NCBI GenBank assembly: GCA_903927005.1
Contig: CAIYLH010000083.1
Coordinates: 29,914 to 93,913, forward strand
Length of the DNA stretch: 64,000 bases
Direction: 5' to 3'
Source of the DNA: an uncultured Pseudomonadota bacterium
GTDB taxonomy: Bacteria > Pseudomonadota > Gammaproteobacteria > Steroidobacterales > Steroidobacteraceae
Below the pieces are notes generated by a model. It was not told the origin of the DNA and made no database searches. It saw nothing but the letters and a program-made list of their open reading frames with translations. This document shows, piece after piece, positions 1 to 13,363 of the stretch. Numbering within the stretch: position 1 is the first letter of the stretch; each line of letters starts with the position of its first letter. A program made the position numbers and the translations under genes.

Positions 1-161
1 CGCTCGACGACCTTGCCGTTCTTCAGGTTGCGAATCTTCACGCGGCTGAAGGCCTGGCCCTTGCCTGGCTTGACCATCTCGTTCTCAACGATCGAGAACG
101 GCTCGCCGTCGATGAGGATCTTCAGGCCGGTCTTGAATTCGTTCGTGCTGTAATTCGACAT
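1..161 (-). CDS. efp: Elongation factor P, N-terminal part (cut by window edge)
   Basis: Elongation factor P binds the ribosome between the P and E sites and relieves stalling at proline runs. The 53 visible residues begin [16 protein letters not shown] and continue through the N-terminal KOW-like domain, with a [13 protein letters not shown] stretch. In this family that loop carries the residue that is modified after translation, here the Lys in PGKGQ. The ATG at 161 is the natural start, and the rest of the gene lies to the left of the window. It is transcribed away from the FimX-like gene, with about 230 bases between them. The identification rests on the strongly conserved N-terminus. Confidence 0.93.
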   Translation of the reverse strand, partial: MSNYSTNEFKTGLKILIDGEPFSIVENEMVKPGKGQAFSRVKIRNLKNGKVVE

Positions 162-389
162 GGGTCAATCGCTCCAGAGGCCAACAGGGGCACAAAAGGG
201 GTGCCGCTCGGCCGTCCCAAAAGGCCCGACATGATACCGGCAAAGGGCTCTGCCGGCCAGCAACGGCCCCCGGCGCAGCCGCGCGAGCGATGGTCAGGCC
301 TTTGAAAAGTGTCGAGTTGATCGCCGGTTCGGGGTCCCGGGCGGTGTACGATTGGCGCGGTCTCCCCAGCCACGCCCGGGTCCAGCGCC

Positions 390-2468
390 GTGCCTCAGTC
401 TGCCGCAACGCCCTCGCCCTCCAACGGCACCCCCGTCCCCGTTCTGGTGCTGACCCGTCAGCAGGACCACGTGGAGTCGATCAACTCCACCCTGCGCCGT
501 GCCGGCCATGCGGTGCACTGCACCTGGCTGCCGGATGCCGCCGACCTTGGCGACGCGATGATCCAGATCAACCCTGAGCTGCTGGTGGTGTTCGCGGACG
601 AGCGACTGCTGCCACTGGACACGATCGCCGACCTGCGCGCCCGCAGCCAGCCGCCGGTGCCGGTGATCCTGGTCAGCGCCGAGGTCACCGACATCACCAG
701 CACTGCGGCGCTGCGCGCCGGCGCCCAGGACATCGTCTCGCTGTCCCACCCCGAGCGCATACAGCTGGTCTGCTCACGCGAACTGCGCGCGTTCCGCCTT
801 GAGCGGGCACTGAACCAGACCGTCTCCTCGGCCCGCGAGTACCAGCGTGCTCTGGCCGCGTTCATGGAAGGCTCGGCGGACGCCATCGCGCAGGTGCAGG
901 AAGGCATCGTGGTGGATGCCAACCCCGCCTGGCTGGAACTGTTCGGCTTTGCGGACACCGATGCCGTACACGGCCAACCGGTCATGGACTTCTTCGATCG
1001 CGACTCGCACGCCGCGCTGAAAGGTGGCCTGTCTGCCTGCGCCACGGGCAAGTGGGCCAATCACCCGCTGCGCGTCTCTGCACGCCTCGCAGACGGCTCG
1101 CTGCTGCCGCTGGAAATGGTGCTCGCGCAGGGCGAGTTCGGCGACGAAACCGTCGTCAACTTCTGCATCCCGAGCCGTCGCCGCGACTCTTCCGACATGG
1201 AGCAACGCCTGACCGAGGCGGTGCGCAAGGATCCGAGCACGGGCCTGCTGCACCGCGCCTACCTGCTGGAGGACCTGCGCACACAGCTGGGCCAGCCAGT
1301 ACCCGGCGGCGTGCGCTATGTCGCCATGCTCCGTCCCGACCGGATGGACACCGTCGTCTCCCAGCTCGGCCCGTTGCTGGCGGAAGAGTTCATCGCCCAG
1401 GTGGCCGCCATTGCGCGCGACGAGGCAGCACCCGGCGACCTGTGCGGCCGCTTCACCGGCTCCAGCTTCCTGTTCCTGGTCGCTCGCGGCACGGTCAAGG
1501 ACGTCGAGGCCTGGGCGGAGAACCTGCTGGCGAAGATATCCGCGCATATCTACAAGGTCGGCACCCGCACGCTGAGCGCGACCGCCACGGTCGGACTGGG
1601 CCTGGTGGCGGCCAAGGTCACCGACCCGAGCGGGCCGGTCAACGACGCCATGGCGGCGATGCAGCTCGCGCGCGAGGCCGGCGGCAACGCCGTACGCCTG
1701 CTCGACCACGTCGACAACGACGCGCGCGTCGAGGCCAACGACAAGCTCTGGGTACATCACATCAAAGCGGCGCTGATGGAGAACCGCTTCCGCCTCGTGC
1801 AGCAGCCGGTCGCGAGCCTGCTCGGCGAGGACAAGGGCATGTTCGACGTGCTTGTGCGCATGCTCGATGAGACCGGCAAGGAAGTGCTGCCCTCGGAGTT
1901 CATCCCGGCGGCTGAGCGCAACGACCTGATGAAGAATATCGACCGCTGGGTAATCGGCGCGGCGATGTCGTTCTGCTCCACGCGCAAGTCAGGCGTGATT
2001 TTCGTGCGCCTGTCGAAGGACACGGTGGAGGACCAGTCGCTGCCGACGTGGCTGTCGAACCAGCTGCGCGGCAATCGCTTCGAGCCAGGCCGGCTGTGCT
2101 TCCAGGTCACCCAGGAAGTCGCCGACCAGTTCCTGCTGCCGACCCAGGCGCTGCGTGAGCAGCTGGGCCGACAAGGGTTCAAGTTCGCGATCGAGCATTT
2201 TGGTGCGGGGGCCGAGCCACGGGTGCTGATCGAGCACGTCCGCCCCGACTTCGTGAAGATCGAAGGCTCCCTGATGCAGGGCCTGGCGGGCAACCCCGCG
2301 CTGCAGACCCGCGTGAAGCACCTGATCCTGCTGGCCAAAGCCGTCGGCGCGCAGACCATCGCCGAGCGCGTCGAGGACGCGAACACGATGGCCGTGCTGT
2401 GGCAGCTGGGCATCGAGTTCGTACAGGGCTACTTCATCCACAAGCCCGAGGACGTCGTGCTCGGCTGA
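390..2468 (+). CDS. fimX: FimX-like REC-PAS-GGDEF-EAL protein with degenerate catalytic motifs
   Basis: This 692-residue protein has a receiver-like N-terminus (about residues 12-125), a PAS domain (about 150-270), a GGDEF domain (about 280-430) and an EAL domain (about 440-690). The length and order match Pseudomonas/Xanthomonas FimX, a c-di-GMP receptor needed for type IV pilus twitching. The GGDEF signature is replaced by FTGSSF near residue 353. The EAL signature reads FDVLVRM near residue 484. It therefore probably neither makes nor degrades c-di-GMP; it more likely binds it in the EAL fold. The C-terminus keeps the family-like IAERVEDANTMAVLWQ and QGYF motifs. Translation starts at a GTG at 390. 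No pilus genes are visible nearby, so the link to motility is by homology only. Confidence 0.82.
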   Translation: MPQSAATPSPSNGTPVPVLVLTRQQDHVESINSTLRRAGHAVHCTWLPDAADLGDAMIQINPELLVVFADERLLPLDTIADLRARSQPPVPVILVSAEVTDITSTAALRAGAQDIVSLSHPERIQLVCSRELRAFRLERALNQTVSSAREYQRALAAFMEGSADAIAQVQEGIVVDANPAWLELFGFADTDAVHGQPVMDFFDRDSHAALKGGLSACATGKWANHPLRVSARLADGSLLPLEMVLAQGEFGDETVVNFCIPSRRRDSSDMEQRLTEAVRKDPSTGLLHRAYLLEDLRTQLGQPVPGGVRYVAMLRPDRMDTVVSQLGPLLAEEFIAQVAAIARDEAAPGDLCGRFTGSSFLFLVARGTVKDVEAWAENLLAKISAHIYKVGTRTLSATATVGLGLVAAKVTDPSGPVNDAMAAMQLAREAGGNAVRLLDHVDNDARVEANDKLWVHHIKAALMENRFRLVQQPVASLLGEDKGMFDVLVRMLDETGKEVLPSEFIPAAERNDLMKNIDRWVIGAAMSFCSTRKSGVIFVRLSKDTVEDQSLPTWLSNQLRGNRFEPGRLCFQVTQEVADQFLLPTQALREQLGRQGFKFAIEHFGAGAEPRVLIEHVRPDFVKIEGSLMQGLAGNPALQTRVKHLILLAKAVGAQTIAERVEDANTMAVLWQLGIEFVQGYFIHKPEDVVLG

Positions 2469-2498
2469 CCGCCGGCGGCACGCGCGCAGGCCTGCCCT

Positions 2499-2777
2499 AT
2501 GGACTGTAGAGCCCGCTGCGGCGCCTGCTGTATCGCCCCGTCGATTTCAAGCCCCATTCCGGGCATGCCACAGGGCAAACGCGCCGGTGAGCGCTGCGTC
2601 CAGCTGCGCGCAGATGAATCCTGCGCGATCTTCGGCCGGCCGGAGCGACCGGCCGTCTGCGCGCAGCTGCGCCCGAGCGACGAGATGTGCCGCAGCTCGC
2701 GCGCCGAGGCGCTGGCGGCACTGACAGCGCTCGAACACGCCACGCGACCGGACCCAGCCGGAAAATCCTTTCGCTAA
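2499..2777 (+). CDS. YkgJ-family cysteine-cluster protein
   Basis: A 92-residue protein with eight cysteines in the first 64 positions (C3, C7, C10, C11, C33, C42, C54, C64). The pattern C-x3-C-x2-CC followed by APSISSPIPGMP is typical of the YkgJ/UPF0153 family, often described as putative zinc or iron-sulphur binding proteins. The biochemical role is not established. It starts 30 bases after the FimX-like gene on the same strand and may be co-transcribed with it. It converges with the antiporter gene. Confidence 0.85.
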   Translation: MDCRARCGACCIAPSISSPIPGMPQGKRAGERCVQLRADESCAIFGRPERPAVCAQLRPSDEMCRSSRAEALAALTALEHATRPDPAGKSFR

Positions 2778-2831
2778 GCGACGCGTCTCGCGCGCCAGTC
2801 GATCATTGCGCCGGGCATCACGCAGGCCGCC

Positions 2832-4028
2832 TCAACCAAACCCGGGCGTCGCACGCAGGCGCGCGAGCAATGGCGTCGCCAGCGGCACGCTCAACATCGT
2901 GCTGCCCACCGCCATCAGCAGCAGCGCGGTGAACGTCTCGCTGCTGATAATCGCCTTGTCGAGCAGCACGTTGACGAAGATGATCATGATCAGCGCCTTG
3001 GTCTGCAGCAGCCAGCCGATCAGCGACGCCTCGCCCGGCGCCCAGCCGAGAATGCGACCTGCTATCCGCAGACCCAGCAGCTTGCCGCTGACCGAGGCGA
3101 CCAGCAGTACGCCTGCCAGCAGGAACACGCTCGTCCCACCCAGCGACCAGTGGGTACGCAGGCCCGTGCTCAGAAAGAACACCGGCATCAGTACCAGCAG
3201 TACGTTGTGGCGCAGCATGTCCATCTCGCGCTGCTCGAACCACTTGCCATCCAGTAACACCCCGGCGAGGAACGCGCCGACCATGAAATGCAGGCCCGAC
3301 CAGTCCGCCGCCAGCGCGACCAGTGCAAGCCAGATGACACCCGCGTACCAGCGGTCGCGTTGCGCCAGCTTCGGCACCAGCCAGCGAATGAGCGCGCCTG
3401 CCAGCGCAAGCGCGATCAGGAACACGCCCTGACGGCCGATCCGGTTCCAGTCCAACAGGATCAGCGCAAGCACGCCCCAGATCGCAACGTCGTCGAGGCT
3501 TGCATAACGCAGGATCCGCTGACCGATAGGCTCGCGCAGGATGGCGAGCTTCTCCATGAACAGGATCAGGATCGGCAGTGCCGTGACCGCGCAGGACATC
3601 CCGATACCGAGGGTGAACTGCCACGTCTGCGCCGCCGGCCCCATCCAGCCGGGATAGCGCGCCACGCCGACCGCGACCAGCGCGCCGAACGCGAGCGGCG
3701 TGGCGAGCGCAAGGCCGGCGGTGATGGTCGTCTGGCGCCGGTCGCGCCAGACGCCGGTGAGGTCGAGTTCTATGCCCGCGATCCAGACGAACAGCATCAC
3801 CGCCCACCAGGCGATGCCATTGAGCGACTGCACCACCGTCGGATTGAAGACAAACGCGTAGTAGTCGGGATATGCGGCACCCAGCACGCCAGGGCCGAGC
3901 ACGATGCCGAGCAGGATCTGCACGACGACCAGCGGGGCGTAGTACTCGGTCCTACCGAGTCGCCAGACGAGGTATGGGATCGCGAAGATCATCAGCATCG
4001 CGAGCAGGAAGATTTCGGTCGTGGACAT
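2832..4028 (-). CDS. Cation:proton antiporter, CPA2 (Kef/NhaA-like) membrane domain
   Basis: A 398-residue inner-membrane protein made almost entirely of hydrophobic helices (roughly 11-13 segments). It matches the Na+/H+ exchanger domain of the CPA2 family; an early segment reads IAGIELDLTGVWR, the usual position of the conserved acidic region. There is no C-terminal RCK/TrkA nucleotide-binding domain, so it is a bare transporter rather than a full KefB/KefC. The likely role is exchange of Na+ or K+ for H+, but the ion cannot be told from sequence. The ATG at 4028 is followed directly by a first membrane helix. Confidence 0.83.
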   Translation of the reverse strand: MSTTEIFLLAMLMIFAIPYLVWRLGRTEYYAPLVVVQILLGIVLGPGVLGAAYPDYYAFVFNPTVVQSLNGIAWWAVMLFVWIAGIELDLTGVWRDRRQTTITAGLALATPLAFGALVAVGVARYPGWMGPAAQTWQFTLGIGMSCAVTALPILILFMEKLAILREPIGQRILRYASLDDVAIWGVLALILLDWNRIGRQGVFLIALALAGALIRWLVPKLAQRDRWYAGVIWLALVALAADWSGLHFMVGAFLAGVLLDGKWFEQREMDMLRHNVLLVLMPVFFLSTGLRTHWSLGGTSVFLLAGVLLVASVSGKLLGLRIAGRILGWAPGEASLIGWLLQTKALIMIIFVNVLLDKAIISSETFTALLLMAVGSTMLSVPLATPLLARLRATPGFG

Positions 4029-4131
4029 AGCCCCTCCATCCCGGTCAGGCCCGGATGCTGAACGACACCACCTCCACCCGTTGAGCCTGGCCGGCAGTTG
4101 CGCAATTGTAGGGGGTCTGGCTGCCGATCGC

Positions 4132-6240
4132 TCAGCTGGCGGCTGCGCCGCTGCATGGCAGCCGCTCCAGTATCAGCGACGCGCGGCCAAGCAAGCGCAG
4201 CGGTAGCGCTAGTGACAGCGTCGCCGCCGCGTCCGGCAGCACCAGCAGGGCGGTGTCGACCAGCAGCCGCCAGCTACCGGCCGCAATCTCCGGCGGCAGC
4301 CTGAACTCGACTTCCGCGGCGCCGGGGTTGAACAGCATCAGCAACGGGCCCGCCTCGGCCTGGGACGTATCGAGCAGGACGCCGATCGCGCGGCCTTGTG
4401 GATCGCTCCAGTCGCCATCGCTCATCCGCCTGCCCGCCGGATGCAGCCAGCCCACATCATGGTCGCGGCCGCTGCGACTGCCCTTGAGAAACGTCTCGCG
4501 CCGCAGCTCCGGCCGGCGCCGACGCAGCGCGATCACGCCGCGACAGAACTCCTCCAGCGACGCCGGGACCGTGGCGAGCGACCAGTCCTGCCAACTGATC
4601 GGGTTGTCCTGGCAGTAGGCGTTGTTGTTGCCAGCCTGCGTACGCGCGAACTCGTCGCCCGCCTGCAGCATCGGCACGCCCTGCGAGAGCAGCAGCGTGA
4701 GCAGCAGATTGCGCATCTGTCGCTGACGGATGGCGACGGTCGTGGGGTTCTCGCTCGGCCCTTCCTCGCCGCAGTTCCAGCTGAGGTTGTCGGCATGACC
4801 GTCGGCATTGCCCTCGAGGTTGGCCTCGTTGTGCTTGGCGCCGTAGCTGACAAGGTCGGCGAGCGTAAAGCCATCATGGGACGTCACGAAATTGACGCTG
4901 GCCGTCGGCTTGCGGCCATGGTGCCGGAAAATATCGCTCGAACCGGCCAGCCGCTCCGCGAAGGCGCCAAGCACGTACGGATCGCCGCGCCAGAACGAGC
5001 GCAGTGTGTCGCGATAGCGATCATTCCACTCCGACCAGCCGGAGGGGAACTCGCCCAGCTGATAGCCGCCCGGACCGATGTCCCACGGCTCGGCGATCAG
5101 TTTGACGTAGGCGAGGATGGGATCCGCGCGCAACTCGGCAAACAACGGCGCGTGACGATCGAATCCTTCCACGCCGCGGCCGAGCACCGGCGCAAGGTCG
5201 AAGCGAAAGCCATCTACGTGCATCGCCTGCACCCACCAGCGCAGCGAGTCGAGAATCAGGGCGCGAGTCGCGGGGTCGTCGCAATTGACGGTATTGCCGC
5301 AGCCGGTGAGGTTGTCGTAGCGGCTTGGGTCATCGACTGCAGGCCGGTAGTAGGCCGCATTGTCGAATCCCTTCAGGGACAGCGTCGGGCCGTTTTCGTT
5401 GCCCTCCGCGGTGTGGTTGAAGACAACGTCCAGGATGACCTCAAGGCCCGCCGCATGCAGCGCCTTGACCATCTGGCGGAACTCCGCCACCGGGTCTGCG
5501 AGTGCGTACTGGGTAGCGGGTGCTGACCAGGCGAGCGAGTTGTAACCCCAGTAGTTGACCAGCCCGCGGTCGCGCAGGAACCCTTCCGTGGTGAACGCCT
5601 GCACCGGCATCAACTCCAGCGCCGTCACGCCCAGACGCAGCAGCCGTTCGATGACCGCCGGCTGCGCGAGGCCCAGGTAGGTGCCGCGCAGCTGCGGCGG
5701 CACCTCGGGATGCAACGCGGTGTAGCCCTTCACGTGCAGTTCGTACAGCACCGTGTCGCGCCACGGGGTGCTCGGCGCAAGATCGTCACCCCAGTCGTAG
5801 TCATGATCGACGACCCGGCAGCGCGGCATCACCGCAGCGCTGTCCAGCTCGAAAGCCTCCGCCGTCTCAAACAGCGCGCGATCGTGGTGCGGCTCGCCGG
5901 TGAGCGCGCGAGCGCAAGGATCCAGCAGCAGTTTGCGCGGGTTGCAGCGCAGGCCACGTGCCGGCTCGTAAGGTCCGTGCACCCGGTAACCATACAGCGT
6001 ACCGACGCCGGCGAACGGCTCGGGCAGGAAACCATGCCACGTGTCGCCGCTGCGCCCCGGCAGCGACACACTGCCCAGCGGCGTGCCGTCGTGCGTATCG
6101 AACAGACAAAGCTCCACCGACTGCGCGGCAGCGGAGTGGACCGCGAAATTGACGCCACGACCGGTAGGAGTCGCGCCCAGTGGCGATGGCGCCCCCGCCT
6201 CAATCGCCGCGGCAAGTCGCTGCAGGGTAGGCACCGGCAT
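4132..6240 (-). CDS. glgX: Glycogen debranching enzyme GlgX
   Basis: This 702-residue GH13 enzyme hydrolyses alpha-1,6 branches in glycogen after phosphorylase has shortened the outer chains. An N-terminal carbohydrate-binding (CBM48) domain starts near LGATPTGRGVNFAVHSAA. The catalytic barrel shows DGFRFDLAPVLGR (nucleophile Asp), LIAEPWDIGPGGYQ (acid/base Glu) and NFVTSHDGFTL (third Asp). The length is close to E. coli GlgX (about 657) with a small extension. Only two bases separate its start from the glgB stop, so it is the last gene of glgP-glgB-glgX. Confidence 0.95.
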   Translation of the reverse strand: MPVPTLQRLAAAIEAGAPSPLGATPTGRGVNFAVHSAAAQSVELCLFDTHDGTPLGSVSLPGRSGDTWHGFLPEPFAGVGTLYGYRVHGPYEPARGLRCNPRKLLLDPCARALTGEPHHDRALFETAEAFELDSAAVMPRCRVVDHDYDWGDDLAPSTPWRDTVLYELHVKGYTALHPEVPPQLRGTYLGLAQPAVIERLLRLGVTALELMPVQAFTTEGFLRDRGLVNYWGYNSLAWSAPATQYALADPVAEFRQMVKALHAAGLEVILDVVFNHTAEGNENGPTLSLKGFDNAAYYRPAVDDPSRYDNLTGCGNTVNCDDPATRALILDSLRWWVQAMHVDGFRFDLAPVLGRGVEGFDRHAPLFAELRADPILAYVKLIAEPWDIGPGGYQLGEFPSGWSEWNDRYRDTLRSFWRGDPYVLGAFAERLAGSSDIFRHHGRKPTASVNFVTSHDGFTLADLVSYGAKHNEANLEGNADGHADNLSWNCGEEGPSENPTTVAIRQRQMRNLLLTLLLSQGVPMLQAGDEFARTQAGNNNAYCQDNPISWQDWSLATVPASLEEFCRGVIALRRRRPELRRETFLKGSRSGRDHDVGWLHPAGRRMSDGDWSDPQGRAIGVLLDTSQAEAGPLLMLFNPGAAEVEFRLPPEIAAGSWRLLVDTALLVLPDAAATLSLALPLRLLGRASLILERLPCSGAAAS

Positions 6241-6242
6241 GC

Positions 6243-8497
6243 TCAGGCCAGCCGCAGGATCAACGCACCCAGCGGCGGCACGGAAAGGCGCAGCGCATAG
6301 CGCCTGCCCTGCGCACCGCCGTCAACGGCCACGAACTCCCCGCCAGTGCAGTAGCCCGAGCCGCCGTAGCGGGGATCGTCCGAGTCGAACACCTTGAGGT
6401 AACGACCAGGCGCGTCAACGCCTATCCAGTAATCGACGCGCGGCACTGGGGTTGCGTTAAATACACACACCAGCGGACTGCCAGGCTCGTCGCGAGTCGA
6501 ACGCCGCTCGAACGCGAACACGCTCTGTGCGGCGTTGTGCAGGTCGATCCACGCAAAGCCATCGCCATCGGCATCTGAACCGTGCAGCTGCGGGGCACCA
6601 CGATAAAGAAGGTTAAGGTCGCGGTTCAGCTCGCGCAGCTGCCGATGGCGCTCGTGACCCAGCAACGGCCAGTCCAGCGCCTCGGCGTGCCGCCACTCGT
6701 GCCACTGCCCGAACTCCTGTCCCATGAACATCAGCTTCTTGCCCGGATGCGCCGCCATGTAGGCGAGGAACAGCCGGTAGTTGGCGCGCTTTTGCCATTC
6801 GTCGCCGGGCATCTTGTCGAGCAGCGAGCGCTTGCCGTGCACCACCTCGTCGTGCGAGATCGGCAGCATGAAGCGCTCCGACCAGGCATAGACGAACGAG
6901 AACGTGACCAGGCGGTGCTCGTGCGCACGGTAGACGGGGTCCAACTGCCAGTAGCGCAACGAGTCGTTCATCCAGCCCATGTTCCACTTGAACGTGAAAC
7001 CCAGCCCGCCGAGGTGGGTCGGCTGCGTGACCCCTGGGAACGAGGTCGACTCCTCTGCGATCATCAGCGCACCGGGGGCGTATTCGCGCACGGCCCAGTT
7101 CAGGTGGCGCAGAAAATCGATCGCCTCGAGGTTCTCGCGACCGCCGTAGCGGTTTGCAACCCATTCACCCGGCGCGCGGCTGTAGTCCAGATAGAGCATC
7201 GACGCCACCGCGTCCACGCGCAGACCGTCGATGTGGAACTCGTTGAGCCAGTACAGCGCGTTGGCAACCAGGAAGTTCCGCACCTCGTTGCGGCCGAAGT
7301 TGAAGATCTTCGTGCCCCAGTCCATGTGCTCACCCTGACGCGGGTCAGCGTGCTCGTATAGCGCCGTGCCATCGAATTCGATCAGGCCGTGATCATCCTT
7401 GGGAAAGTGCGCCGGCACCCAGTCCATCAGCACGCCGATGCCGGCGGCGTGACAACGATCGACGAACGCCCTGAACTCGTCGGGCGTCCCGAAGCGCGCG
7501 GTTGGCGCGTAGTAGCCACCCACCTGGTAGCCCCACGAGCCATCCAACGGATGCTCGGCGACACCCATCAGCTGAATGTGCGTGTAGCCCATGTCGAGCA
7601 CATACGGGATCAGCTGCTCGATGGCTTCCTGCCAGCTGAGGAACGGCGGCTCGCGGCCCGCCACCTGCCGCCAGGAGCCGAGGTGCACTTCGTAAACGGC
7701 AATGGCCTGGCGCGCCGGCTCGCCGCGGCCGCGCGCCGCGAGCCACGCCGCGTCCTGCCACGGGAACCCGCCGAGCTCGCAGACCAGCGAGCAGTTGTCA
7801 GGCCGCAGCTGCATGGCTGCGGCATAGGGGTCTGACTTCAGGCGCGTGTCGCCCTCAGCGGTGCGTATCTCGTACTTGTAGGCGGCTCCCACCCCCACCT
7901 CCGGCACGAACAACTCCCATACGCCGCTACCGCCACGCGCCTGCATCGCGTGCCGACGACCGTCCCAGAGATTGAACGGGCCGACGACGCTGACGCGCGC
8001 CGCGTTCGGCGCCCAGACCGCGAAGTGCGTGCCGCTGACGCCCTCGAGCTGGGTCGGGTGCGCGCCCAGCTTCGACCAGATGCGATGGTGCGTGCCCTCG
8101 CCGAACAGGTGCAGGTCAAGGTCGGTGAGCTGCGGCGCGAAGTAGTACGGGTCGGGCTGGCTGCGCACGTTGCCGTCCTGATAGCGCAGCTTGAGTCGAT
8201 ACGGCACCAACGGCCGTCGATACGGGACGCGACCCTCAAACAGGCCCGCGGGGTGCAGTCGCAGCAGCGGCCGCGCGGCCGTGTCAGGCTCGTCGTCCCA
8301 GTAGACGGCGACCTCCACCGCATCGGGCTCGAGCACGCGCACCAGGCAAAGCGGCTGCTCATCTGGCCGCGACAGCTCGTGGTAACCCAGTACCGAACGC
8401 GGCTCACGATGCGTCACCGCCACGATCGCCGCGATCACCTCAGGCTCGAGCCCCGCCGCGCCCACCCCCGATGGCTTGCTGCTGGGCGGGCCGACCA

Positions 8498-8498
<1 letters not shown>
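6243..8498 (-). CDS. glgB: 1,4-alpha-glucan branching enzyme GlgB
   Basis: This 751-residue GH13 enzyme introduces alpha-1,6 branches into glycogen in the cytoplasm. It has both N-terminal beta-sandwich modules (N1 about residues 20-130, CBM48 about 135-240), then the catalytic barrel. The barrel shows DGLRVDAVASMLYLDYSR (nucleophile Asp), MIAEESTSFPGVT (acid/base Glu) and LPISHDEVVHGK. The start codon overlaps the glgP stop as TGATG, which implies translational coupling. The genes for glucan synthesis (glgA, glgC) are not in the window. Confidence 0.96.
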
Positions 8499-10993
<2,495 letters not shown>

Positions 10994-11092
10994 TTCACGA
11001 GAGCCACAGGACGATACCGCTTTGCAGGCCGGCTACACCATGGTGCAACGCGACGGAAGGCCCCATCGCCCGGTTTGGGGGCGGCGTTTTGC

Positions 11093-13363
11093 TCAGGCGC
11101 CGGAGGACTCGGCCTCGAGCATCGTGACCCGCCGGTAAGTCTTCGGCAGCATCGCGCCGCGCTGGGCCCGCTCGCCGCGGTAGGGGTCGAGCTCGGCATA
11201 CGAGAGCGTCATCGCCCGCTCGCCGCAGACGACGCGCAGGCGGCCACCCGGCGCGACGACCGCGACGCCGACCATCTGCTCGCCGAAGAAACCGCCCTTC
11301 GGCGCGTGCACGTTGAACAGCTTGTTGCCCTTGCCCTTCGCCATCTCCGGCACTTCGCCGACCGGGAACACGAGCAGTCGACCGTCCTGGCCGTCAACCG
11401 CCACAGCGACCGCGACCAGCGCCTTCGGGTGCTCCGGCACCGCCGCCGCACAGAGCGCCTTCGCCCCCTCCGGCACGGTCAATACGGCCTTGCCCGCGCG
11501 GTTGCGCGAATACAGGTCCTCGAGCTTGACGATGAAGCCGTAGCCGGCATCGCTGGCCAACAGCCAGCGATCGGGCGGCTCACCGATCATCACGCTCGGG
11601 AACGAGGCGCCATCCGGCGGATCGACCCGCCCGGACATCGGCTCGCCCTGGCCACGCGCCGACGGCAGCGTGTGCGCAAGAATGCTGTAGGTGCGGCCGG
11701 TCGAGTCGAGAAACACCGCCTGCTGGGTGCTCTTGCCACGCGCCGCCGCCAGGAACGCATCGCCAGTCTTGTAGGACAGCGAGCGCGGATCTATCTCGTG
11801 GCCCTTCGCCTGGCGCACGAACCCGGCCGTGGACAGCACGACCGTCACAGGCTCGGCGGTGACCAGCTCGGTCTCGTCGATGGCCTTGGCCGCTTCGCGC
11901 TCCACGATGCGGGTGCGGCGCTTGTCGCCGTACTTCAAGGCATCCGCGCTCAGCTCGTCCCGAATCAGCTGCTTGAGGCGAACCGGGCTCTGCAGCAACT
12001 TTTCGATGCCGTCGCGCTCGGTGGCAAGCTCCGCCTGCTCACCGCGGATCTTCATTTCCTCGAGGCGCGCCAGGTGGCGCAGCTTCGTCTCGAGAATCGC
12101 CTCGGCCTGCTCTGAAGACAGCGCGAAGCGCTTCATCAGCACAGCTTTCGGCTCATCCTCGGTACGGACAATACGAATGACCTCGTCGAGGTTCAGGTAC
12201 GCGATCAAAAGGCCGTCGAGGATGTGCAGCCGGGCGTTGACCTTGCCCAGCCGGTACTCGAGACGGCGCGTCACGGTGCGCGTGCGGTAGGCGAGCCATT
12301 CGACCAGCATCGGCCGCAGCCCCAGCACCTGTGGCCGGCCGTCGAGCGTGATCACGTTCATGTTCACGCGATAGGTGCGCTCAAGGTCGGTGGTCGCGAA
12401 CAGGTGAGTCATCACCTGCTCCGCATCGACGCGGTTGGAGCGCAGCTCGAGCACGATGCGGGTCGGATCCTCGTGATCCGATTCGTCGCGCACGTTCTCG
12501 ACCATCGGCAGCTTCTTGGCGCGGATCTGCGCGGCGACCTGCTCCTGGATCTTGGAGCCGGACACCTGGTACGGCAACGCGGTGATGATCACTTCGCCGT
12601 CGCCGACCTCATAGACCGCACGCGCCCGGAACGAGCCCGTGCCGGTCTCGTACATCGCGCGCAGCTCCGACTTCGGCGTCACGATCTCCGCACCGGTCGG
12701 CAGATCCGGACCCTGCACCGACTTGAGCAGCTCCTTCAGCGGCGCGTCGGGCTCGTCGAGCAGCTTGATGCACGCGGTCACCACCTCGCGCAGGTTGTGC
12801 GGCGGGATGTCGGTCGCCATGCCGACCGCGATACCGGTCGCACCGTTGAGCAGCACGTTGGGCAGCCGCGCCGGCAGCAGCGCCGGCTCGTCCATCGTGC
12901 CATCGAAGTTGGGGGTCCACTCGACGGTGCCCTGCCCGAGCTCAGCGAGCAGCGTCTCGGTATAGGGACGCAGCCGCGACTCGGTGTAACGCATCGCAGC
13001 GAACGACTTGGGGTCGTCAGCCGAGCCGAAGTTGCCCTGGCCGTCGATCAGCGGATAGCGGTAGGAGAAGTCCTGCGCCATGTGGACCATGGCTTCATAC
13101 GCAGCCGAGTCGCCATGCGGATGGAACTTGCCGATCACGTCGCCGATCGTGCGCGCGCTCTTCTTGTGCTTGGAGCCGGCCGCCAGGCCCAGCTCGCTCA
13201 TCGCATAGACGATGCGACGCTGCACGGGCTTGAGGCCATCGGCAAGCTGCGGCAGCGCCCGATCGAGGATGACGTACATCGAGTAGTCGAGGTAGGCCTT
13301 TTCGGTGAACGTCTTGAGCGGCTGACGTTCGACGCCATCGAAGTTCAGGTCACCCGAGCTCAC
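11093..13363 (-). CDS. parC: DNA topoisomerase IV subunit A
   Basis: ParC is the DNA breakage-reunion subunit of topoisomerase IV, which decatenates daughter chromosomes. The protein contains the GyrA/ParC winged-helix and tower region, with the active-site tyrosine in [10 protein letters not shown], and a shortened C-terminal beta-pinwheel. I place the start at GTG 13363 ([16 protein letters not shown]), giving 756 residues. It overlaps the parE stop as GTGA and has GAGGTGG about 5 bases upstream. A longer frame to 13402 lacks such a site and would overlap parE by 43 bases. Confidence 0.96.
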   Translation of the reverse strand: MSSGDLNFDGVERQPLKTFTEKAYLDYSMYVILDRALPQLADGLKPVQRRIVYAMSELGLAAGSKHKKSARTIGDVIGKFHPHGDSAAYEAMVHMAQDFSYRYPLIDGQGNFGSADDPKSFAAMRYTESRLRPYTETLLAELGQGTVEWTPNFDGTMDEPALLPARLPNVLLNGATGIAVGMATDIPPHNLREVVTACIKLLDEPDAPLKELLKSVQGPDLPTGAEIVTPKSELRAMYETGTGSFRARAVYEVGDGEVIITALPYQVSGSKIQEQVAAQIRAKKLPMVENVRDESDHEDPTRIVLELRSNRVDAEQVMTHLFATTDLERTYRVNMNVITLDGRPQVLGLRPMLVEWLAYRTRTVTRRLEYRLGKVNARLHILDGLLIAYLNLDEVIRIVRTEDEPKAVLMKRFALSSEQAEAILETKLRHLARLEEMKIRGEQAELATERDGIEKLLQSPVRLKQLIRDELSADALKYGDKRRTRIVEREAAKAIDETELVTAEPVTVVLSTAGFVRQAKGHEIDPRSLSYKTGDAFLAAARGKSTQQAVFLDSTGRTYSILAHTLPSARGQGEPMSGRVDPPDGASFPSVMIGEPPDRWLLASDAGYGFIVKLEDLYSRNRAGKAVLTVPEGAKALCAAAVPEHPKALVAVAVAVDGQDGRLLVFPVGEVPEMAKGKGNKLFNVHAPKGGFFGEQMVGVAVVAPGGRLRVVCGERAMTLSYAELDPYRGERAQRGAMLPKTYRRVTMLEAESSGA

